64,000 bases of DNA, taken from NCBI GenBank assembly GCA_002355495.1, contig AP017424.1, positions 744,001-808,000 of the forward strand, in the 5' to 3' direction. The translations under genes and the position numbers were made by a program. The number at the start of each line of letters is the position of its first letter. Within the stretch, counting starts at the first letter, position 1. The notes under the pieces were generated by a model. It was not told where the DNA came from. It did no database searches and worked only from the letters and a program-made list of their open reading frames with translations. Below, one piece after another: positions 16,172 through 24,776 of this stretch. The DNA is from Streptomyces laurentii. Lineage in GTDB: Bacteria > Actinomycetota > Actinomycetes > Streptomycetales > Streptomycetaceae.

Positions 16172-17121
16172 CCCGTTTCCTCGCCGGACGGCTCCTCGGC
16201 CTGGTGGCGGTGCTGTTCGTGACCTCCCTCGTGGTCTTCGGCAGCATCCACCTGGCGCCTGGCGACCCGGTGTCGTTCCTGCTCCACGGCCGCCCCGCGA
16301 CCCCCGAGGCCGTGGCGGCCCTGCGCACCCAGTACCACCTGGACGACCCGCTGGCCGTGCAGTACGCGAAGTGGCTCGGCGGCGTCCTCCAGGGCGACTT
16401 CGGCGTCTCCGCCCAGTTCCATCAGGACGTCGCCGCGCTCATCGGCTCCCGGCTCCCCGGCACGGCGCTGCTCGTCGGATACGCAGCGCTGCTCGTCGCC
16501 GTCGTCGGCGTGGGGTCCGGGATCCTCGCCGCCTTGCGGCCCGGCCCGCTGGACCGGACGGTCCTCCTCGGCACCGGCGTCGCCACGGCGACCCCCTCCT
16601 TCGTGACCGCCATCGCGCTCGTGTCGCTGTTCTCCGTCCAGCTGGGCTGGTTCCCGGGCCCCGGCAGCACACCCACCGGATTCTCCGAACGGCTGTACCA
16701 CCTCACCCTGCCGGCCGTCGCCCTGGCGCTGACCTTCGCGGGCCTGCTCGCCCGGGTGACCCGCTCGGCGATGCTCGACGAACTCGGCCGGGAGCACGTG
16801 GAGGTGGCGCGGGCCCGAGGCGTCGCGGGGCGGACCGTGGTCCGCCGTCACGTGCTGCGCAACGCGCTCGGCCCGGTCGTCACCGTCGGCGGCACCACGC
16901 TCGCCGGACTCCTCATCAGCACCTCGATCGTCGAGACCGCCTTCGACATACCCGGCCTCGGCTCCCTGCTCGTGCAGTCGGTCACCGCCAAGGACTTCGC
17001 CGTGGTCCAGGCGATCACCCTGCTCAGCGTGGGCGCCTTCGTCCTCGTCAACCTCGCGGTCGACCTGCTCGCGCCCCTCATCGACCCCCGGCTGTCGCTC
17101 CACGGGGAAGGCTCCTCATGA
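16168..17121 (+). CDS. ABC importer permease (DppB/OppB type)
   Basis: The 317-residue membrane protein starts with the typical FLAGRLLGLVAVLFVTSLVVF helix. It carries IHLAPGDPVSFLL and the EAA loop region HVEVARARGVAGRTVVRRHVLRNAL that contacts the ATPases. Six membrane helices are expected. The start ATG overlaps the stop of the binding-protein gene (ATGA). It would form a heterodimeric channel with the next gene product. Confidence 0.92.
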   Translation: MTRFLAGRLLGLVAVLFVTSLVVFGSIHLAPGDPVSFLLHGRPATPEAVAALRTQYHLDDPLAVQYAKWLGGVLQGDFGVSAQFHQDVAALIGSRLPGTALLVGYAALLVAVVGVGSGILAALRPGPLDRTVLLGTGVATATPSFVTAIALVSLFSVQLGWFPGPGSTPTGFSERLYHLTLPAVALALTFAGLLARVTRSAMLDELGREHVEVARARGVAGRTVVRRHVLRNALGPVVTVGGTTLAGLLISTSIVETAFDIPGLGSLLVQSVTAKDFAVVQAITLLSVGAFVLVNLAVDLLAPLIDPRLSLHGEGSS

Positions 17122-17996
17122 CCACCACCGCACCTCCGGAGCCCGCCGTCCTGCGCCGCAGGCCCGGGCTCGGCTCCCTGCGCCTCTTCTCCCAGGGGCC
17201 GTTGTTCACCGCTTCGGTCGCGCTGCTCGCCGCTCTCCTCCTGATCGCGGTGCTCGCCCCGGTCCTCGCGCCGTACGACCCCGAGTCCCTCGACCTGTCG
17301 GCAAGCCTGGCCGGGACCACCGGCGAACACCTCCTCGGCACCGACCAGTCCGGGCGGGACATCCTGTCGCGGCTGATGTACGGGGCCCGCACCGGACTGC
17401 TCGGCCCGCTGCTCGTCGTCGGCGTCTCCACCCTGCTCGGCACCCTGCTCGGCGTGGTCGCGGCCTGGCGAGGCGGCTGGGCGGACGCGATCCTGTCCCG
17501 CTCCATGGACATGGTCTTCGCGATCCCGGGCCTGCTGCTCGCGATCCTGCTCGTCTCCGTCGTCGGCTCCGGAATGACCGCGCCGGTGATCGCCATGGCC
17601 GTCGCCTACACGCCGTACGTGGGACGCCTGGTGCGCGGCATCGCGCGCCAGGAGAAGACCCGCCCGTACATCGAGTCCTACCGGGTCCAGGGCTGGTCCG
17701 GCTGGAACGTCTGCCTGCGCCACCTGCTGCCCAACATCGCCTCCGGCGTCTTCGCCCAGTCCTCCATGAACTTCGGCTACGCGTTGATGGACCTGGCGGC
17801 GCTCTCCTACCTCGGCTTCGGCGTGCAGCCGCCGACAGCCGACTGGGGCGCCATGATCAACGAGGGTCAGGCGGCCGTCCAACAGGGGGCGATGCTGCCC
17901 GCCCTCGCGCCTTCCGCGTGCATCGTGCTCACCGTGGTGGCGTTCGGCATCGTCGGCGAGGGCCTCGCCGACCGGATCGCGAGGCGGAAGCGGTGA
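17118..17996 (+). CDS. ABC importer permease (DppC/OppC type)
   Basis: The 292-residue protein has the OppC N-terminal segment, then HLLGTDQSGRDILSRLMYGA, a signature of the OppC group, and the EAA-like loop YIESYRVQGWSGWNVCLRHL. It ends with the usual helix and a short basic tail. Start and stop both overlap neighbours by four bases, so stoichiometric translation with the other importer subunits is expected. Confidence 0.92.
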   Translation: MTTTAPPEPAVLRRRPGLGSLRLFSQGPLFTASVALLAALLLIAVLAPVLAPYDPESLDLSASLAGTTGEHLLGTDQSGRDILSRLMYGARTGLLGPLLVVGVSTLLGTLLGVVAAWRGGWADAILSRSMDMVFAIPGLLLAILLVSVVGSGMTAPVIAMAVAYTPYVGRLVRGIARQEKTRPYIESYRVQGWSGWNVCLRHLLPNIASGVFAQSSMNFGYALMDLAALSYLGFGVQPPTADWGAMINEGQAAVQQGAMLPALAPSACIVLTVVAFGIVGEGLADRIARRKR

Positions 17997-19045
17997 AACG
18001 AGTGAAGGAACAGCGGGAACAGAACGACGCGGCTCCGGTCCCGGCCGGCGACACGCCTCCGGCCCTGGCCGGAGACAGTCCTCCGGTCCTGGAGATCGAC
18101 GGGCTCGGGATCCGGCTGCCCGGCGACCGGGCCGGGCGGCCGATCCTCGACGGTGTCGGCCTGCGGGTTCGCCCCGGGGAGAGTGTCGGACTCGTCGGCG
18201 AGTCCGGCTCCGGGAAGTCGGTGGCGTGCCGCAGCGTCCTCGGGCTGCTGCCCGCGGGCGCACGCACCAGCGGCGAGGTCCGGGTCGCCGGCCGGGACGT
18301 GCTCACCATGAGCCGTCCGGAGCTGGCCGGGCTGCGGGCCCGGCAGGTCGCGATGGTCTTCCAGGACCCGCGCGCCTCCGTGAACCCGCTGCGCCGCGTC
18401 GGCGACTTCCTCACCGAAGGGCTGCGCGCGTCGGGAACCCCGGCCGCCGCGGCGGACGCGCGGGCCCTGGATCTCCTCGACGCGGTCGGCATCCGCGACC
18501 CGCGCGGCGCCCTCCGCCGCCGTCCGCACGAGTTCTCCGGCGGCATGCTCCAGCGGGTGGTCATCGCCGCGGCCCTCGCGGCCGAACCCGCGCTGATCGT
18601 CGCCGACGAGCCGACCACCGCCCTGGACGTCACGACCCAGGCGGAGATCGTCGCACTCCTCGCCCGGCTCCGGGCCGAGCGCGGCACGGGCCTGCTCTTC
18701 GTCACCCACGACCTCGAACTGGCCGCCACCGTCTGTGACCGGGTGTACGTGATGTACGCCGGCCGGATCGTGGAGACGCGCGGTACCGACGAGCTGTTCG
18801 ACCGGCCGCGGCACCCGTACACCGCGGGGCTGCTCGCCTGCACGCCGAGCGTCGAAGCGGGCGCGCCCCCGCCCCGCCCCATCCCCGGGCGCCCCGTCTC
18901 CCTGGCCGAAGCGCCGCCGGGCTGCGCCTTCGCCGCGCGCTGCGCCCACGCGGTACCGCGCTGCTCCGAGGAGAAGCCCGCACTCACCCGGCACGGCGAC
19001 GGACTCGCCGCCTGCCACCGCGCCGACGAAGGGATCATGTCGTGA
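17993..19045 (+). CDS. ABC importer ATP-binding protein (DppD/OppD type)
   Basis: The 350-residue ATPase has Walker A GESGSGKS at about residues 69-76, a signature written FSGGMLQR near residue 181 and Walker B ALIVADEPTTALD near residue 202. It has the C-terminal cysteine-containing oligopeptide-transporter extension (GCAFAARCAHAVPRC), which in some relatives binds a 4Fe-4S cluster. The start is GTG 17993 within the preceding stop (GTGA). The Pro/Asp-rich first 32 residues look like an unstructured leader. Confidence 0.9.
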   Translation: MKRVKEQREQNDAAPVPAGDTPPALAGDSPPVLEIDGLGIRLPGDRAGRPILDGVGLRVRPGESVGLVGESGSGKSVACRSVLGLLPAGARTSGEVRVAGRDVLTMSRPELAGLRARQVAMVFQDPRASVNPLRRVGDFLTEGLRASGTPAAAADARALDLLDAVGIRDPRGALRRRPHEFSGGMLQRVVIAAALAAEPALIVADEPTTALDVTTQAEIVALLARLRAERGTGLLFVTHDLELAATVCDRVYVMYAGRIVETRGTDELFDRPRHPYTAGLLACTPSVEAGAPPPRPIPGRPVSLAEAPPGCAFAARCAHAVPRCSEEKPALTRHGDGLAACHRADEGIMS

Positions 19046-19848
19046 CCGCCTCAGCGAAGGAGGGGCCGGTCGTCGAGGGCCTGGTCGTCGAGGGCCTGCG
19101 GAAGCGGTACGGGGACCACACGGCGGTCGACGGCGTGTCCTTCTCCCTGGCACCCGGGGCCTCCCTCGCGATCGTCGGGGAGTCCGGCAGCGGCAAGACC
19201 ACCACGGTCAGGATGCTCGTCGGTCTGGAGCACCCGGACGGCGGGACCGTCCGCTTGGACGGCCGGGACCGCTCCGCGCGGCCCCGGCGGCGGGCGGAAC
19301 GGCTGGCCAGGGCCCGGGAGATCCAGATGGTCTTCCAGGATCCGTACCTCTCGCTCGATCCCCGGGTGACCGTCTCCGGATGCCTGGACGAGGTGCTGCG
19401 CCTCCACACGGATCTCGACGCGGCCGGCCGCGGGTTCCGGGCCGCCCAGCTCTTGGACCAGGTCGGCCTCGGCACACGCGAGGCGGCCTCCCTCCCCCGC
19501 GACCTCTCGGGCGGGCAGCGACAGCGCGTGGCGATCGCCCGTGCCCTGGCCGTGGAGCCCAGGGTCCTCGTCCTCGACGAAGCCGTCGCCGCGCTCGACG
19601 TCTCGATCCAGGCGCAGATACTCGAGCTCCTCCGCCGGATCCGCGGCGCGTCGGGGATCGGCTACCTGTTCGTCACGCACGACCTGGCGGTGGTCCGGCA
19701 CATCGCCGACGAGGTCCTGGTACTCAAGTCCGGTCACGTCGTGGAGACGGGCCCCGCCGCACGGGTCCTGGAGGCCCCGGAACATCCGTACACCCGGCTC
19801 CTGCTGGCCTCGGTTCCCCGGCGCGGGCGGTTCCCCGCGGGCCGCTGA
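19042..19848 (+). CDS. ABC importer ATP-binding protein (DppF/OppF type)
   Basis: The 268-residue ATPase has Walker A GESGSGKT near residue 46, signature LSGGQRQRVAIARAL near 154 and Walker B VLVLDEAVAALDVSIQ, where the usual DEPTSALD is DEAVAALD. It lacks the long C-terminal cysteine extension of many OppF proteins. GTG 19042 overlaps the previous stop. It completes a five-gene importer (binding protein, two permeases, two ATPases). Confidence 0.9.
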   Translation: MTASAKEGPVVEGLVVEGLRKRYGDHTAVDGVSFSLAPGASLAIVGESGSGKTTTVRMLVGLEHPDGGTVRLDGRDRSARPRRRAERLARAREIQMVFQDPYLSLDPRVTVSGCLDEVLRLHTDLDAAGRGFRAAQLLDQVGLGTREAASLPRDLSGGQRQRVAIARALAVEPRVLVLDEAVAALDVSIQAQILELLRRIRGASGIGYLFVTHDLAVVRHIADEVLVLKSGHVVETGPAARVLEAPEHPYTRLLLASVPRRGRFPAGR

Positions 19849-19974
19849 CCGGCCACCACCCGCCCCTCGGGGGCCGGCACCGAGAGGGCAGCGACGCGGA
19901 TCCGGTAGCCGTCGCAACCGCTCCACCAGCGGCGATCCCGCCACGCCGGCCAGAACCGGCGACTTGATCAGGCA

Positions 19975-20010
19975 GACGGTGGCAGACAGGCGGACGGTGA
20001 CAGACAGGCG
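19975..20010. repeat. Two tandem 18-bp units
   Basis: The unit gacggtggcagacaggcg is followed directly by a copy with one substitution. The pair sits just before the long inverted repeat in the intergenic region after the ABC importer. Function unknown. Confidence 0.8.
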
Positions 20011-20013
20011 GCA

Positions 20014-20077
20014 CGACGAAGCTCCGGTGGTACGAGGCGACTTGGGACAGTCACCCCGTACCACCGGAGCTTCGTCG
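20014..20077. repeat. 20-bp perfect inverted repeat
   Basis: The arms cgacgaagctccggtggtac (20014-20033) and its exact complement (20058-20077) are separated by 24 bases. It lies about 165 bases after the importer operon. It may be a terminator, but the long arms and large loop are also like the ends of a small mobile or REP-type element. No gene lies inside. The stretch 20080-20460 holds only smaller hairpins, such as ggttcgcg/cgcgaacc at 20180-20200. Confidence 0.75.
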
Positions 20078-20431
20078 CGTTCGTGACGGCCTGGCCCGGA
20101 CCGGCCTCACGCCACGGTGACCAGCGGGCTCACACGCCGACGGCGACTTCGAAACAGCCCTGACGTGACACTCCCGGGAGGTTCGCGGGGAACGCGAACC
20201 CTCGTTCGATGCCTCGCCGCGCGTCTCCCGGCCCATGGGTACTTACCCTGCCTTCGGTGATCGCCGGGGCGACGCCCCGACGCGTGTCGGCAACGAGCAC
20301 ACGGACCGGCCGGAACGCGTGCGCTGCGCGTAAAGGCGAGGGGGAAACAGGTTCCTCACCTGGGGGCTTCCCCTCTTCGACCACCGAGAGGCGCCCTCCA
20401 CCCTTTCAAACTGCCACCAACTCCGTTACAG

Positions 20432-20441
20432 TTCGATCGAA
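20432..20441. promoter_or_regulatory. Palindrome before the Rrf2 gene
   Basis: The sequence ttcgatcgaa is a perfect 10-bp palindrome 26 bases before the GTG of the Rrf2-family regulator. It could be an autoregulatory operator; evidence is position and symmetry only. Confidence 0.35.
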
Positions 20442-20467
20442 ACCGCGACGACAGGGAAGGAGTCACC

Positions 20468-20899
20468 GTGAGCGTGAGCAGCAGGAGTGCGGTCGCGATT
20501 CACGCACTCACCATGCTGGGACGCTGGCACGGTCACTCGCTGACCTCCGCCGAGATAGCAGAGAGTTTGGCGAGCAATCCGGTGCTCGTACGGCGGATCC
20601 TCGGCAGCTTGCGAGATGCGGGGCTCGTCTCGTCCACCGAGGGGCGCAACGGAGGCTGGTCACTCTCCCGCCCCGCCCGCGAGATCACGCTCAACGACGC
20701 CTACACGGCCGTCGAGACGGGCCCGGTCCTCTCCCGGCACCCTCACCCGCCAAGCGCCGCATGCGAGGTAGGGCGCCATATGCAGCGCCTGCTCGAAGTG
20801 GAATTCCGGGAGGCCGAGCAGGCCATGAAGGAGCGGCTCAACCGGACGACGATCGCCTTCCTCGTCGGACAGATCCCGACTGGTGGGCACGAAGCGTGA
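20468..20899 (+). CDS. Rrf2 family transcriptional regulator (YwnA-like)
   Basis: The 143-residue protein has the Rrf2 winged helix: AVAIHALTMLGRWHGHSLTSAE, then PVLVRRILGSLRDAGLVSS, and the wing GRNGGWSLSRPAREITL. Iron-sulfur Rrf2 members have three cysteines in the C-terminal loop, but only one Cys is present here. It is therefore more like the YwnA branch that responds to other signals. The GTG at 20468 follows a good ggaagg site. The downstream MFS pump gene is the likely target: a TTAC-N7-GTAA palindrome lies between them. Confidence 0.85.
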   Translation: MSVSSRSAVAIHALTMLGRWHGHSLTSAEIAESLASNPVLVRRILGSLRDAGLVSSTEGRNGGWSLSRPAREITLNDAYTAVETGPVLSRHPHPPSAACEVGRHMQRLLEVEFREAEQAMKERLNRTTIAFLVGQIPTGGHEA

Positions 20900-20957
20900 A
20901 CTGACCCAGCACGCACAGCAGTTGAAACAAGGCGGAGGCTGACCCTCCGCCATTCTT

Positions 20958-20972
20958 TTACCTAAAATGTAA
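20958..20972. promoter_or_regulatory. TTAC-N7-GTAA palindrome upstream of the MFS pump
   Basis: The inverted repeat ttacctaaaatgtaa lies in a notably AT-rich stretch 40 bases before the MFS start codon and after the Rrf2 gene. It has the form of a repressor site overlapping a promoter. The likely binder is the adjacent Rrf2 regulator. Confidence 0.55.
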
Positions 20973-21011
20973 CTACGATGGTGGCAGTAAGCCACCCGAA
21001 GGACGTGCCGA

Positions 21012-22478
21012 ATGACTCCCCCGTCGACGACGATCGAACGATCCAGCCCGGGAACGTCCCTGCTGGCGGTGCTGATGCCGGCGATTCTCGCCACGGTCAC
21101 CGCCAGCGACATGGTCAATCTGATGCTCCCGAACATCAAGGCCGAGTTCGGAGCCTCCGAGGCGGAACTGGCCTGGATCGTCACCGGCTTCCTACTGATG
21201 TTCTCGGTCGGGATCCCCCTTTACGGCCGCATCTCGGACCGCGTGAGCCTGCGCCGCCTCTTCGCCTTCGCACTCCTGGCCTACGCCGCCGGGAACCTGA
21301 TCTGCGCGATTTCGCCGAACTTACTCGTACTCGTGGCCGGGCGGATCGTGACGGGCATCGGCGCGGCCGGTATCCCTGTGCTCTCGATCATCGCCGTCAC
21401 CAAGCTCCTTCCCACGGAGAGGCGCAGCGTCGGGATCGGCGTCGTCTCCGCGGGTGCGGGCATCGGCACCGCCGTCGGCCCCGCCCTCGGCGGCGGGCTC
21501 GGCCAATGGCTGGGCTGGCCCTCACTGTTCTGGCTTATGTTCGTGATCGCACTGCTGCTCCTCCCTGCCGCCTGGCGCGTCCTCCCCGACGAGCGGCCCA
21601 CGGGCGTGGGACGGCTTGATCTGCCCGGCGGCATCCTCCTCGGCATCGGCGCTGGGCTGGCCCTGTTCGGCATGACCCGGGCGCAGGTCTCCGGCTTCGA
21701 CACACCCATCGCCTGGGGCAGCCTCCTGGTCGCGGCCGCCGCGCTGGTGTTCTTCGGGTGGCGCACCGGCCGTGTCGAGCAGCCCTTCGTCCCGCCCGTG
21801 CTGTTCAGCAACCGCGTCTACCGGACCAGCGTCCTCGTCGTCTTCCTCGCCATGATCGTCAACCTCGGGGGCCTGGTCTTCGTCCCGCTGGTCCTCGTCG
21901 AGGTCAACGGCCTCACCCCGGGCCAGGGCGCCCTCGTCATGATCCCGGCCGGGGTCGCCGTCGCCTTGCTCTCACCACTGATCGGCCGCTTCGCCGACCG
22001 CGTCGGCACCCGCCCCCTGGTGGTCTCCGGGATCGCCCTGATGGGACTGTTCTCGCTGTCCCTGTCGACCTTCACCGGAGGCCCCTCGGTCATCCCCGCC
22101 GGGATCGGGATCCTCGGGCTCAGTATCGGCTTCATCCTCGTGATGACCACCGTCATCGGCGCCGTCGCGGGTCAACTTACCGACGAACAGTCGGGAGTCG
22201 GTCTCGGTATCCTCCAGGGTGCGCAGTTCCTCGGCGCCGGCACCGGCCCCGCAGTGTTCGGCGTACTGGTCTCCGCGCGACAGCAGAGCAGCGCGCACGC
22301 GATCAACCCGCTCTTCTCCGGCCATCACGGCCCCGCGTACTCCGACGTCTTCCTGGCCATGGGCGTGGTCGCCGCCCTCACCCTGATCGTCGCCTCCCGG
22401 ATCCGTCCCACGGCTGCCCCCGCAGCCGCACCAGCGCAGGGGGCGGGCACGGTCCGGGAGGCGGACACCGTTCAGTAG
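21012..22478 (+). CDS. MFS drug-efflux-type transporter with a TTA codon
   Basis: The 488-residue protein has the pattern of drug:H+ antiporters of the TetA(K/L)/DHA2-like group with about 14 helices. FGASEAELAWIVTGFLL forms the start of helix 2, GRISDRVSLRRLF is motif A, and GIGAAGIPVLSIIAV is a helix 4 region. It should export small toxic compounds. A leucine at residue 104 is encoded by TTA (21321-21323), the codon read by the developmentally regulated bldA tRNA in Streptomyces, so full expression may be growth-phase dependent. It sits behind an Rrf2 gene and a palindromic operator, which suggests inducible efflux. Confidence 0.88.
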   Translation: MTPPSTTIERSSPGTSLLAVLMPAILATVTASDMVNLMLPNIKAEFGASEAELAWIVTGFLLMFSVGIPLYGRISDRVSLRRLFAFALLAYAAGNLICAISPNLLVLVAGRIVTGIGAAGIPVLSIIAVTKLLPTERRSVGIGVVSAGAGIGTAVGPALGGGLGQWLGWPSLFWLMFVIALLLLPAAWRVLPDERPTGVGRLDLPGGILLGIGAGLALFGMTRAQVSGFDTPIAWGSLLVAAAALVFFGWRTGRVEQPFVPPVLFSNRVYRTSVLVVFLAMIVNLGGLVFVPLVLVEVNGLTPGQGALVMIPAGVAVALLSPLIGRFADRVGTRPLVVSGIALMGLFSLSLSTFTGGPSVIPAGIGILGLSIGFILVMTTVIGAVAGQLTDEQSGVGLGILQGAQFLGAGTGPAVFGVLVSARQQSSAHAINPLFSGHHGPAYSDVFLAMGVVAALTLIVASRIRPTAAPAAAPAQGAGTVREADTVQ

Positions 22479-22914
22479 CCACTTTGCGCCACAGGGGGGG
22501 TCGATCATTCCAGGTCCGTACGGCGCGAGGTCTCTACCTTTCACACATGCAGGGTGCGGAGAACAAGGCGACGGAGTCCGGGTTGCCGGTGACCGAACCG
22601 GACTCCACACGACAACGCCGAAGCCCTGGGGGCAGACAAGAGGCACCGGGTTGGCGGAGGGCTTGAACGCAAGATCCGGGCGAGCGGCCGTGCGCCGAGG
22701 GTGAGCGCCACCGCGAGGTGCACTACCCGTTGGGGCTGACCAACACCTTCGACGCGGGGTTGCGCCGCGGGCGAAGAGGGTGTCCCGCACGCAGCCCCGC
22801 GCCATCCCGGTACACGTGCGCGCCTCGCACGCCTGTCCCGCCGCCCGTGCCAGCATTGTCCGCATCGCGGCAGTTTCGCCGGCACGGCGATCCTCTAGGT
22901 AAGAGGCGGTTCGC
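22479..22914. other. Gene-free stretch with one hairpin
   Basis: I find no gene here. A hairpin (ggagtccgg at 22573-22581 with ccggactcc at 22598-22606) could end transcription of the MFS gene. The last part presumably contains the promoter of the propeller protein; aggtaagaggcgg before the ATG at 22915 supplies a weak ribosome binding site. Confidence 0.5.
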
Positions 22915-24552
22915 ATGATCGACCTGTACACGATCGGCTCCCAGCACCCGGGTACCGATCCCACCTGGACCACCATCGACATCCAGGGCACGGTGAAGAA
23001 CCAGCCCATCACCCCGGCGCGAAAGTTGGCGGGGCTGACGTACAAACCGGCGACGCAGCTCTACTACACCGTGGCGCCGACCAATCCCCAGGGCCCGCTC
23101 CTCTGCAGCATCAGCACGGCCGGAGCGCTGGAGATCCTGGGCCCGACCGGCCAGAACATGACCGGCGGGATCGCCTACCACGGCGCGGACGACTGCTTCT
23201 ACGCGCTCTCGAACGAGTTCGACGGATCCGTCAAGCTCTACCGCATCACCATGAGCGGCCAGGCCAGCGAACTGTTCACGATCGCCCTCGGCGTGGCCGT
23301 CGGCCTGACCTACGTGCAGGCGACTGACACCTTCTACGCGCTGATCACGCAGGACAACTTCACCTGGTTCTACTCCATCAAGACGAGCAGCACCGTGACC
23401 AAGCTCTTCGGCGCCGGGTTGCGCGTGTTCGGCGGGCTGTGCCACTCGCCGTCGGAGAACCTCTTCTACTTCGTGGCGAACGAGGAAGACGGTTTCTCCT
23501 ACCTGTGGACGCTCGCGCTCAGCGGCAGCGTCGTGAAGCGAATGGGCCTCGGATACAACTTCGACCACGCCGGCATCAGCATGTCCCCGTGGTTCGGCGG
23601 GTCCATGAACATCAAGAGCCCGCTCGAAGGAGAGCGCTTCGTCAGCGGCGAGACCACCTCGCTCGACGCGAACATTCTCAACGCGACCGGGCCATCCTGG
23701 AACAGCGACGGCATCGCCTGGCAGTCGAGCATCGACGGCGTGCTCGGCACAGGCTCGCCGACCGTCACCCTGTCACCCGGTACGCATGTGATCACCGCTT
23801 CGAAGGAGCGCCTCACGCAGAGCGTCACCGTACGTGTGTTCGCTGACCTGGGGGCGCTGTACCAGGCGCCACCCTCGCCGGCGGAGATCGGCCGCGTGCT
23901 CGGAGACTTCACGTTCTACTGGGTGGACGGCACCTCCGGCGACCCGACCCAGCGGTGGGACTCGTATCCCGGTTTCCCCTTCGACCAGACCTCCCCGAAC
24001 CCGTCGCGCACCGCCGTCATCGCCAAGCTCGACGTGCTACGCCACCAGCGGTTCTCCCAGCCGCTGCCCTACGGGACGGCCGCGACCGCCTACGAGCAGG
24101 TGCGGCTGCACACGCACACGGTCCGGGTCTCGCTGGACACCGCGCTCAACGAGGCCGGCGGCGGGGTGATCAACCTCAACCGCACGTTCACCACCTGGTG
24201 GAACAACCCGTCGACGCCTACCGTGGCCGCCCCGTACGTCCACTCGCTGTACCTGTTCAACCACGAGAGCCGGCACAACGAGCCGGGTGACCCCGGCCAC
24301 ACCACGTGCACCGCGTGGACGGGCGCTCCCGGCATCAACAACGGCATGGACGCGACATTCGAACCCGGCAGCGGCTACGCTCGCGCGGCGCTCTACGTCA
24401 TGTGGGTCTACAAGTACGCGCGTTACGACTCCCCGGCGATGAGCACGGAGGCGAAGAACATCATGCCGGCGTTCAAGGACCGCTTCTGCACGCATCCCAC
24501 GAGCTCGAACCCCCTCGTGCGGGCGCTGCTCACCGAGCTGTGGAACGCGTGA
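22915..24552 (+). CDS. Propeller-like protein with Ig-like and HExxH-containing C-terminal domain
   Basis: The 545-residue protein has three parts. Residues 1-220 contain repeated units of about 40-45 residues (GLTYKPATQLYYTV, GIAYHGADDCFYAL, GLTYVQATDTFYALI, GLCHSPSENLFYFV), as in a beta-propeller. Residues 225-305 look like an Ig-like domain (spacing DGVLGTGSPTVTLSPGTHVI). The remainder contains NHESRHNEPGDPGH, where His450-Glu451-X-X-His454 fits a zincin HExxH motif and His462 or Asp459 could be a third ligand. No signal peptide or membrane helix is seen, so it is either cytosolic or leaves by an unrecognised route. Enzymatic activity is untested inference. Confidence 0.65.
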   Translation: MIDLYTIGSQHPGTDPTWTTIDIQGTVKNQPITPARKLAGLTYKPATQLYYTVAPTNPQGPLLCSISTAGALEILGPTGQNMTGGIAYHGADDCFYALSNEFDGSVKLYRITMSGQASELFTIALGVAVGLTYVQATDTFYALITQDNFTWFYSIKTSSTVTKLFGAGLRVFGGLCHSPSENLFYFVANEEDGFSYLWTLALSGSVVKRMGLGYNFDHAGISMSPWFGGSMNIKSPLEGERFVSGETTSLDANILNATGPSWNSDGIAWQSSIDGVLGTGSPTVTLSPGTHVITASKERLTQSVTVRVFADLGALYQAPPSPAEIGRVLGDFTFYWVDGTSGDPTQRWDSYPGFPFDQTSPNPSRTAVIAKLDVLRHQRFSQPLPYGTAATAYEQVRLHTHTVRVSLDTALNEAGGGVINLNRTFTTWWNNPSTPTVAAPYVHSLYLFNHESRHNEPGDPGHTTCTAWTGAPGINNGMDATFEPGSGYARAALYVMWVYKYARYDSPAMSTEAKNIMPAFKDRFCTHPTSSNPLVRALLTELWNA

Positions 24553-24576
24553 GCCGTCCCGAACCCATGAGCCCCG

Positions 24577-24775
24577 CTACCACCCCTTCGACTGCCAGCG
24601 GATCCGCGGGGGTGGCGTCGCGGTTGCGCCGCTGAATGGTACGCAACTCCATCCGCGCGCCCCACGCTTCCATCGTGAAGCGGTTCTCGTCGTTCGGGTC
24701 GTCGAGGTTCCAGACACCCTCGTGCCCATAGGAGACGAGGAGCTTTCCACTCCCAGGACGATCTTGGTCGCCCCG
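24577..24775 (-). pseudogene. C-terminal remnant of an unidentified gene (possible serine recombinase)
   Basis: Joining two frames on the minus strand gives TGATKIVLG, then after a shift near 24752 KLLVSYGHEGVWNLDDPND, ENRFTMEAWGARMELRTIQ and RRNRDATP. A second shift near 24603 gives PRIRWQSKGW and a stop. The charged helical RRNRD region is reminiscent of the catalytic-domain end of large serine recombinases, but this is a weak impression. No intact gene surrounds it: a YjbQ gene abuts it at 24777. I regard it as a truncated, frameshifted remnant. Confidence 0.45.
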
Positions 24776-24776
24776 G

